From CAZIVO01 sp964542765 (lineage in GTDB: Bacteria > Planctomycetota > UBA1135 > UBA2386), in NCBI GenBank assembly GCA_964542765.1, contig CAZIVO010000021.1:1-39957 (forward strand): a DNA stretch of 39,957 bases, written 5' to 3'. Under the pieces are notes generated by a model that ran no database searches, was not told where the DNA came from, and saw only the letters and a list, made by a program, of their open reading frames with translations. The position numbers and the translations under genes were made by a program. Below, piece after piece: positions 8,495-16,300 of the stretch (position 1 is its first letter; each line of letters opens with the position of its first letter).

Positions 8495-9541
8495 TTACGA
8501 GCTACCCGAGGTCTCCAAACGCTCCTCGACGAGCTTCGCGATGGCATCGAAAGAGCTGGCAAACTCGCTCGATGGCTGCGCCGTGACTGCGGGAGTTCCG
8601 GCATCCCCGCCCGCGCTCACGGCCAGATCGATCGGCAGTTGACCGAGCAAGGGGACGCCGAATTCTTGGGTGATCCTGTTGCCACCCCCGCTCCCAAAGA
8701 TCTCGAAACGGTCGTCGCTCCCCGGCGGGGAGAACCAGGCCATATTCTCGATGACGCCGAGAATGGGCACCTTGACCGATTCGAACATCCGCACGGCCTT
8801 GCGGACATCGTGGACGGAAACATTCTGTGGGGTGGTGACGAGCACGGCCCCTGACAGGTGCACGTGCTGTGACAGGGAGAGCTGGGCATCGCCGGTGCCC
8901 GGCGGCATGTCGACGAGCAAATGATCGAGTTCGCCCCAAGCCACATCGAACAGGAATTGCTGGATCGCTTTGTGGAGCCTCGGCCCGCGCCAGACGATGG
9001 GTTGGTCCTCGGGAACCATCAGGCCGATGCTCATGGCCTTGATGCCTTCCCGGTCGAAGGGGATGATCTTGGAGCCGGTCACTGCGGGTTGGCCGGAGAT
9101 TCCGAGCATCATCGGGATGTTCGGACCGTAGATATCGGCATCGAGGACGCCGACCCGGGCGCCACGCTTGGCGAGCGTGCAGGCCAGGTTGACGGTGGCC
9201 GTGGATTTGCCGACGCCGCCCTTGCCCGAGGAGACGGCGATCACGTGGCGCACTCCTGCAATCGCGGGTTTCGGGAGTTCTGCCGGATTGCTGGAAGGTG
9301 CTTGCGCGCGGAGCAAGACGGCTACCTTGTCGACCCCGGGGATCGCCATGACTGCTTGTTCGGCTTCGGTCTTGATCTGCTCTCCGGCCGCGGCTCCTGT
9401 TGCCATGGCGATGGTGAAGGCAACGTTTGCACCGCAGATGTTGAGGTCCTTGATGGCATCGAGGGAAACGATATCCCGGTTGAGTTGGGGATCTTGGATC
9501 GTGCGGAGGGCTTGCCGGACCTGTTCTTCGGTCGCTGTCAT
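8495..9541 (-). CDS. Mrp/ApbC family P-loop ATPase, iron-sulfur cluster carrier
   Basis: The 348-residue protein begins with a MIP18/DUF59 domain (residues about 1-85, with a LRTIQDPQLNRDIVSLD start). A ParA/Mrp ATPase domain follows, with a deviant Walker A (SSGKGGVGKST), DADIYGPNIPMMLG, and Walker B-like LLVDMPPGTGDAQL. Family members carry and transfer Fe-S clusters in the cytosol. The usual CPxC motif after IENM is absent: here the loop reads IENMAWFSPPGSDD, as in some other bacterial homologues. The ATG at 9541 is chosen because the upstream 16 codons look unrelated. Upstream, 276 bases separate it from the divergent secreted-protein gene. Confidence 0.9.
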   Translation of the reverse strand: MTATEEQVRQALRTIQDPQLNRDIVSLDAIKDLNICGANVAFTIAMATGAAAGEQIKTEAEQAVMAIPGVDKVAVLLRAQAPSSNPAELPKPAIAGVRHVIAVSSGKGGVGKSTATVNLACTLAKRGARVGVLDADIYGPNIPMMLGISGQPAVTGSKIIPFDREGIKAMSIGLMVPEDQPIVWRGPRLHKAIQQFLFDVAWGELDHLLVDMPPGTGDAQLSLSQHVHLSGAVLVTTPQNVSVHDVRKAVRMFESVKVPILGVIENMAWFSPPGSDDRFEIFGSGGGNRITQEFGVPLLGQLPIDLAVSAGGDAGTPAVTAQPSSEFASSFDAIAKLVEERLETSGSS

Positions 9542-9817
9542 CGATGTATCCTGGATCGGGGAGGGGGGGCGAGCAAAATAGCTCCACACAGGGGCTCTTT
9601 CAAGGAGCAGTCCGGCCGGGGATGAAACCTGGCAAAACTTGATCCGATGGGAAGTTACGCTGGCTATCGGGAGTCGATGTCCCGGTGCCTGGATCGATGT
9701 TCAAGATCGAGATCTGCTGGAAACCCGACAACTTCCCTGGTGCAGTAGACTGGCAAGGCATCTTGATGATGCGGTTCACGGCGAGCCTATCACGGTGTTT
9801 CCTCAGGATCGAGATTC

Positions 9818-10696
9818 ATGAAGCTTTTCACACTCAGTCTTTCCCTGGTCGCCTTCCTGGCTTCCGTACCTGCGGCACAAGAGATTCCTCCTGAAAGCGG
9901 AGATGGTGGCGCGGAGGCAGGTGAGGTACCCCCGGGTTTCGATCCCGATAGTGGGATGGAGCGGGTGGTGACCGCCAACGAGAACGAGGCCAGCTTGAAG
10001 GGCTTGCTGGCCTACGCCGCTCCGATCTTGATGACCAAGCCGTCTCGGATTGCTCCGGGCCAGTCGGGCGAAATTTTCGTGATCCTGGCGCTGCAGGGTG
10101 ACGCCGTCATCCAGTCCGGCAACTCCATGGAATTCAAATACGAGTCGGAGCAGGGGCCGATCATGCTGGGGAGTTTTCAGGTGAATCCGCCCAAGCCGGG
10201 CAAGCTGGCTTCCGTCTTCAAGGATCAGCCGGTCCATGACAATACGGCCACTGTCCGGATCCCGATCACTGTTGGTTCCAATGCTCGTTATGGGGACTAT
10301 CCGGTCGGGCTGGCGATGGAGATTGAAGTCTCGGACGGAAAGACAGGGTCTTTACTGGGGCGCTACCACGAAGTTGGCAGCGTGTCGGTTGTCGTTGGTC
10401 GCCCTGAACCGCGTCCTGCACCAAGGGTGGCACCTGCGAAGGTTGCTGCAGCACCGACGGCGGTGGAGGGTTCGGCAAAGCCTGACGCGGCTGTGAGCAA
10501 GACAAAAGATGTTCCACAAGACCAGGTCCAGTCAGGTGATGATGCGATGACCGATCCCGCTGCCGTTCCTGCGGCAGCCGATGAGGGTGCTGCTGGTGAG
10601 GTCTACGCGAACGAGGGTGGGAACCTTCTGCTCTATGGCGCCGGCGGCCTGCTCCTGATCATGGTGGGCCTCATCTTGCTGAGGAAAAAGGCCTAG
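9818..10696 (+). CDS. Secreted, C-terminally membrane-anchored protein with a DsbD-N-domain-like region
   Basis: The 292-residue protein has a clear signal peptide (residues 1-20, cleavage near PAAQ). A beta domain spans about residues 65-195, then a Pro/Ala-rich linker (about 200-270), and a C-terminal helix LLLYGAGGLLLIMVGLILL followed by RKKA. This indicates a periplasmic domain anchored by its C-terminus. The beta domain (PSRIAPGQSGEIFV, then DYPVGLAMEIEV) has the layout of the N-terminal immunoglobulin-like domain of DsbD but contains no cysteine, so it cannot do disulfide exchange itself. It converges on the dsbD homologue with only 33 bases between the stops, consistent with a shared role. 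Function not established. Ends in the same strand context as no operon partner. Confidence 0.7.
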   Translation: MKLFTLSLSLVAFLASVPAAQEIPPESGDGGAEAGEVPPGFDPDSGMERVVTANENEASLKGLLAYAAPILMTKPSRIAPGQSGEIFVILALQGDAVIQSGNSMEFKYESEQGPIMLGSFQVNPPKPGKLASVFKDQPVHDNTATVRIPITVGSNARYGDYPVGLAMEIEVSDGKTGSLLGRYHEVGSVSVVVGRPEPRPAPRVAPAKVAAAPTAVEGSAKPDAAVSKTKDVPQDQVQSGDDAMTDPAAVPAAADEGAAGEVYANEGGNLLLYGAGGLLLIMVGLILLRKKA

Positions 10697-10729
10697 CGCA
10701 GTTCTCTCTTACCTGGCTGTGAGGGTGGC

Positions 10730-13023
10730 TTATCTGGCGTCTTTGGCGCTGGCAAGGAAGGCCAAGAACTTGTCTTCCTGAGGGATCCATCCCTGCTTGA
10801 CAGCCAGGAGGGATTGACTCTTCGGGTCGGTCGCTGGATCGATGATCACGAAACTGGGATTGGCGAATCCACCGGTCATCTCCTTGAGCATCTCTTTCTG
10901 GTCAAGGTGCACGTTCTCCTTGCCATCAGTNNNNNNNNNNCATCAGTATGGAGCCGCGCCTCGACGAAATTCTTTTTGAGTTCCTCGGCGACCGCCGGGA
11001 GTGGGAAGACATTGTCTTCCATCACGCGGCAGTTGCTTCAAGTGAAGCCGGTGAAGTTGATCAGGACCAGCTTGCCATTCTTGCGTGCGTGTTCCATGGC
11101 GCGTGGATAGTCGTCGACGACGAACTCGTGAATCGCGGTCTTGAACGGAGGAACAACCGCTGTCATGACGAAGTCCATCTTCTTGCCGGTCGCGCCGTAA
11201 GCGCAGTAGCCGGCGAACAGGATGGTCAGTATCCCGCTGGCCATGCGACCGGTGCCGAGGCTCGGGCCGCCCTGGGCGCGTCGCGGTAAGATGCCGAGGA
11301 CGAAGGCCCCGGCCAGCACAAAGATCATCGTCCAGATGACCAGGAAGGTGGATCGGGAGATGAGACTCGTGTTCCAGACCAGGTCGGCGTTCGAGAGGAA
11401 CTTCAGTGCCGCTGCGAGTTCCACGAAACCCAGGAATACCTTGAGGACATTCATCCACTCGCCTGACCGCGGCATCGCCTTGACCTTGCCCGGGATCAGG
11501 GAGAGGGCGACGAAGGGCACCGCCATGGTCGCGCCGAAGACGGCCATGCTAAGAGCGACGTAGCCGAGCTTGCCGGTTTGCGCCGATGCTCCGAGGACCG
11601 ACGACAGGAAGGGGATGGTGCAGGTGAAGGTGGCGACGACCAGGGTCGCGCCCATCAGGAAAACGCCGACATAGCCGCCCTTGCCGGACGATTTTCCCAT
11701 CAGATCGGTAAGAAACCGGGGCGGTTCCAGCCTCAACCAGCCGAACAGGGAGAAGGCAAAGACGACGAACAGAGCGCCGATGAGCAAGTTGGTGATGGGG
11801 TTGGTCGCAAAGGGAACGATGGCCGGGCCGATGGCGAGGCCGATCAATACGAAAATGGTGATGATGCCCAGGCCGTAGGTCAGGGCCAGCGGCAGCACGC
11901 GCCCGCCACGTTCGTCTGCTTGCTTGGTGAAGAAGGAGAAGGTGATCGGGATCATCGGGTAGGTGCAGGGCATCGCCAGCGCGAACAAACCCGCGCCGAT
12001 GGAGAGCATGATGAGGCCGAGGAGATTGCCGGCGGCGATCGCGGACTGGGCATCGTTCGTGGGGGGCGTGGGGCCTGCCTCGACGGGATCGACATTTTCG
12101 GCGGTCACGAACTTCGCTCGTGCCTCGCCGTCTTCGACGAGCAGATCGGCAGTGAAGGGGATGCTGTCGGGGAGGAGACACTTTTCCAGGTCGCATACCT
12201 GATATGGCATGTCGCCGCCCAGGCTGATGGTTCCAGGAGCGATACTGGCGGGGATCTTCCACTTCTGCGTCACTTCGAAGGGACCTTCGATCCACCAAGA
12301 TTCGATCGAACCGGTGAGGTGTGGTTCCCCGTCAGGAATCACGATGGAGCTGACGGCTTCGAGTCCTCCGGTCTTGCGCAGCGCCATGGAGATCTTGACG
12401 CCTGTAGTTTCCTGGGCGCCGTAGACGTGCCAGCCGGGAATGGTTGAACCCTTCAGGGTCACCGTCACGGTTTCTCCCGGGCGAGCCGGAGATGGATCGA
12501 GCGTCACACCGAGCAAGCTGACCTTGGCGTCGCCGGTGAAAGGATTGGTGGCGGGCTTCTTGGCTTCGCCTCCGTCGATGGTCAGGCTGGTGGTGAAAGC
12601 CTGTTCGGCGGGAGGCAAGCAGAAATCTTCGGTGCAGGCGGTATAGCGGACGTATCCCTTGATCTGGAGGTCTCCACCGGTGGCGTCCTCGGGCACCTCG
12701 AAGGTCTGCTTGAGGGTGGCCGAGCCGATGATCCAGTAACTCGTCATTCCGAAGGAATCATGCTGCTCTCCTTCCGGGATTTCGGTCGTTCCTTTTCTGG
12801 TGAGCGGCAGCTTCCCGCGGAAGATGAGATCGATCGGCTCTCCGGTCGATTCGAAGGCGCCGTAGACATGGTATTCGCCGGGGATTTGGGCCGTGACCTC
12901 GAGCACCACGCTCTCGCCGGGCTTGGCATGCGCAGGAGTGAACTTGCTCGTGAGATCGAGTTCGATCTGCGCGGCAAGGGGTGCACAGAAAACAGTCAGA
13001 AGAATGAATCGAAGGAATCTCAT
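10730..13023 (-). CDS. dsbD: DsbD-family thiol:disulfide interchange protein with in-frame UGA (candidate selenoprotein), interrupted by a 10-N gap
   Basis: DsbD carries electrons from cytoplasmic thioredoxin across the inner membrane to periplasmic disulfide proteins. From the ATG at 13023 there is a signal peptide (residues 1-18) and two beta domains, each with a cysteine pair (CTEDFC; CDLEKC). About eight transmembrane helices follow with MPCTYP and FTCTIP cysteines, then a C-terminal thioredoxin domain. That domain reads LVLINFTGFT, TGA (11038-11040), then SNCRVMEDNVF. Homologues have Cys at the TGA. Downstream the frame continues through KENVHLDQKE, a FANPSFVI cis-Pro segment, and a stop at 10730. 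After removing the Ns and one copy of the flanking 7-base repeat, the gene is exactly 759 codons. The UGA is codon 662 and the resolving Cys is 665. The alternative is a TGC/TGT sequencing error or a truncated protein. Confidence 0.85.
10924..10947. other. Scaffold gap (10 N) flanked by a 7-base duplication
   Basis: Ten Ns (10931-10940) are flanked on both sides by CATCAGT (10924-10930 and 10941-10947). Read on the minus strand, both flanks encode Thr-Asp of the same dsbD position. Collapsing 17 bases (Ns plus one repeat copy) restores an uninterrupted reading frame LHTDGKENVH. The gap is therefore probably an assembler join of two contigs that actually overlap. Confidence 0.9.
10994..11030 (-). 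promoter_or_regulatory. Candidate bacterial SECIS stem-loop downstream of the dsbD UGA
   Basis: In the mRNA, starting 8 bases after the UGA: GCCG (11030-11027) pairs with CGGC (10997-10994), GUG (11025-11023) with CAC (11003-11001), and GGAAGAC (11020-11014) with GUCUUCC (11010-11004), closing an AAU loop. A two-base bulge containing U separates the upper two stems. The apical loop lies 24 bases after the UGA, within the range described for bacterial SECIS elements, and a bulged U is also a known feature. The loop AAU lacks the G normally expected among its first bases, so the match is imperfect. The pairing was found by eye, and no folding energy was computed. Confidence 0.4.
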
Positions 13024-13383
13024 CGGCGGCGGATGATAAGGGATAGGAGGGCTTCGCTTACATGTCACATGCAAGAACGAGGTCGGCGGATAGCAACTCC
13101 CGGAGAGTTTTTGTGATTGTCTGCCTCGAGGCAGCTCCGCTTGGATCGATCGTTTGCCGCAGCACCGAGTTTCGTTGACAGCGATAGCTGTGTCTCCTAA
13201 GCTCCCCATCAGGTGGGGGATTCTCTCCGTTTTCGTTCATTGTGTCCGCGCGCGGCGAATTTTGTGATGTGCGCGACGTGAACCCGGCAGCTTGACCGCG
13301 GTCTTTGATTCGGACGGACAGTGTCCGAAGGTCTTTTTCGGGTGACGGGCGATTTGCACCTCCGCGAAGGTGCTGGGGGGACT
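13024..13383. other. Divergent intergenic region between dsbD and the alpha-2-macroglobulin gene
   Basis: 360 bases without a supported gene must hold the promoters for both dsbD (-) and the macroglobulin/PBP1C pair (+). Two inverted repeats are visible. One is TTCGGAC (13309-13315) with GTCCGAA (13323-13329) around a 7-base loop, 54 bases before the ATG at 13384. The other is a CCCCA/TGGGG hairpin at about 13204-13218. They could be operators or 5'-leader hairpins. I see no convincing -35/-10 pair. Confidence 0.5.
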
Positions 13384-16300
13384 ATGAACAGGATTCTGTT
13401 CGGACTGAATGTCGTTGTACTCTGCGTACTGAGTTTTCTTGTCCGAGGGAATGTGCAGCGGGCGAATGAGCTGCGGGGCTGGATTGATGGTTCGGCTGCC
13501 GAACTGCCCGGCAACGACATCCGCATGATCTCTTCCGGGGCGCGCTGGCGGCCCGAGTGGATCGTCGATTTCGGGACGGACATGGTCGATGACGACGAGA
13601 TGGCGGTGTCCGTCGGCGCGGTGCGCCTCGAGCCGGCGGTGCCCGTGGCCTTGCGGTGGCTGTCGAAGCAGGCTCTTGCGATCAAACCGATGAAGTCGCT
13701 GGAGCGGGCGCGGCGATACCTCGTCCGGGTAGATCACGGCATGGCGGCGCTCGACGGTCGCCGTGTGCCCGAACACCTCGACCTGCAGATCGAGACGGCC
13801 CGACCGCGTCTCATGGCGCTGACGGTCATGGACGGGAATGGGGAGGAGCGGCCCACAATCATGGCGACGTTCGATCTTCCTGTCTCGGCGGGGATGCTGC
13901 GGAAGACGCTGCAGGTGCGGTCGGGGGAAGATGTATTGCCGGTCGAGATTGATGATGTGTCCTCGAAGGGGGAGCACGCCCTGGCCATTCGCCTGGGCGG
14001 CGCGGAGGCCTTGCCGCACATGGTCACGGTGGAGGTGGACGGGTCGATGCGCGCCGGAGTTGGCGATCTGCCCATGGGCAAGACCATTGCCCGTGAGGTG
14101 GTGTTGCGGGAATCCTTGCGGCTCACGGGCGCTCATGCTGACGAACATGGAATCGACCTGGAGTTCAACCGTGGTGTTCCGCTGCCCGATGATGGACTCG
14201 TGACGATCACGCCTCCCGTGCCATTCCAGTTGGTCCGTCGTGCGTCGGGTTTACGCTTGCTCGCCGATCTGCCCGCGGGGCAGGGAGTCCGTGTGAATCT
14301 GGCGGCTGGTTTTCCCGGGCATGGTCGGGTCCGCGCGGAGAGTCTCCTCGAGCGCACGGTATGGATTCCAAACGCCAGGCCGAAGCTCGCGTTTGCTGAC
14401 GCCGGGCGCGTGCTGTCGTCGCTCGCCTACCCGGAGATCGCTCTGACCGGGGTCAATGTCAGTCGTATCGAGGTCACTGTTCGCTCCGTGTATGCGAACA
14501 ACCTCGTGAGACTGTCGCAGGAGAGCAGCAAGTGGTCCTTGCCCGACGCCGTGTTCGGGCCACCTCGCAGCAGCACGCTCGTTTTGGCGGCGTCCGATAA
14601 CGAACCGTTCGCCGAGCGTTTGGACCTGGCCAGCTTGCTCGAGGGGACCACGTGTGGAATTCATGAGATCCGCGTCAGGGACCTGGATGGCAACGCCTAC
14701 GGGATCTGGCGGCTGTTTCAGGTGACCGATCTCGGCGTGACCGTCCGGGCCACCGAGGGATCGGTTGCGATCCACGTGGCAAGCCTCGCGAAAGGGATCG
14801 ACGTCCCGGACGCGACGGTCGAGGTTCTGACGCCGACGAACCAGTCGCTGTGCATGGGAACGACCGATTCGGAGGGCATTGCCGTCATCGATTACGAGCG
14901 CACGGCCGAGGACATGCACCCCTATCTCGTGAAGGTGGTAAAGGGGGACGACCTGTCGTACGTCGACTTCCGCGGATTCGCCGTGGAGTTGGCGACACAA
15001 GCGTTTGGCGGCCGTGCGCCTGTCGGTCGCATCGAGGCATGGGTGCACCCGGATCGCGGTGTCGTGCGCCCCGGGGGCATGCTGCGGTCGGTTGCTGTGG
15101 TGCGTGGTCTCGACGGTGGCACGCCCGTCGACGAACAGCTCACCGTAACCTGGAAGGATCCGTCTGGCCGCGTTCGGGCGAGCAGCACCGCCGAGGTGTC
15201 GGTCTCGGGGATGCTGGTACTCGAGCACTCGACGGGTGCAGGAGCGCCCACAGGGACATGGCGCGTTGAGCTCGCATCGGGTGATGTGATCGTTGGTGAT
15301 GCGGCGATACGTGTCGAGGCATTCGTTCCCGATCGTCTGGTCGCAGAGGTCGTTCCCGTGGACGACCTCGTCATCGGTCGCGAGGGCGTTGTCGATATAC
15401 GAGGGCGGTGGCTTGAGGGGAGTCCGGCTGCGGGTTTGACGGCGAAGGTCTTTGTTCGTTTCGACCATGGTCATTGGGTGCCGGAGGGATTCGAGGGGTA
15501 CAGCTTCGACGATGAAGCGGAAAAACCTCCGCCTGGAAGCCGCAGCCCGATCACGGCTGTGCTCGACGGTGACGGCCGAGCTCGGGTGCGTTTTGCCGTG
15601 CCGAGCAACGTGCGGGAGACGCAAACGCTGCGTGCGCGAGTGTCGGTCGAACTCATGGATCCATCCGGTCGCGTCGTGCGGGCTGATGCGATCAGGGATG
15701 TATTGCGTGGTGATTTCCACATCGGTCTGCAGGTGACAGAGTCCGGGGCCGCGTCGGTGGTGGCAATCGATCGGAACCTCGGATACGTCGACGTGAGCGA
15801 GCCGGTGGCGCTTGATATAGTGCGCCGTCGCTGGAGTTGGGAGCAGGTCGCGCGCGGCAGTACCTGGCAGTTCGAGATGCGGCAGCAATCGGAGGTCGTC
15901 GATCAGAAGGTGGTCGAACTCGATCATGGCCGCGCGGAGATCGCGCTTTCCCTGCCGGAGGCGAAGAGAGGCTGGATTGTCCTCGTGGCTCGCTGCGGCA
16001 GCGCACGCGTCACGGCCCGGCCGGGCCGCGCTGCCGAGCGCCCCGATCGCTTGAGAGTGACGGGTCCGGGAGTCCCCGTGCGAGCCGGCGAACCGTTCGA
16101 AGTCTTCGTAGATAGCCCGCTGGCGGGGAGGGCGTTCGTGACCGTCGAGGGACGCACCGTGCTCGCTGCTCACACGGCGAAGATCATGCGAGGGAGGACC
16201 AAGCTCGTCATGACGCTCGAAAAGGACCCCGTTGGCCCCAACGTGCATGTTGTTGCGACGGTGCGAGCACCGCTTGCGAGGAAAAGCGTCATCGCCGCGC

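Noticed and set aside
10924..10947. Direct repeat CATCAGT around the Ns as a target-site duplication of a mobile element
   Set aside because: It flanks only assembly Ns inside dsbD, and collapsing it restores the frame, so it is an assembly overlap.
14251..16248. 665-codon minus-strand open frame inside the alpha-2-macroglobulin gene
   Set aside because: It lies wholly inside a well-supported gene on the other strand. The translation is rich in Arg/His/Pro with no domain; it is an effect of high G+C at third positions.
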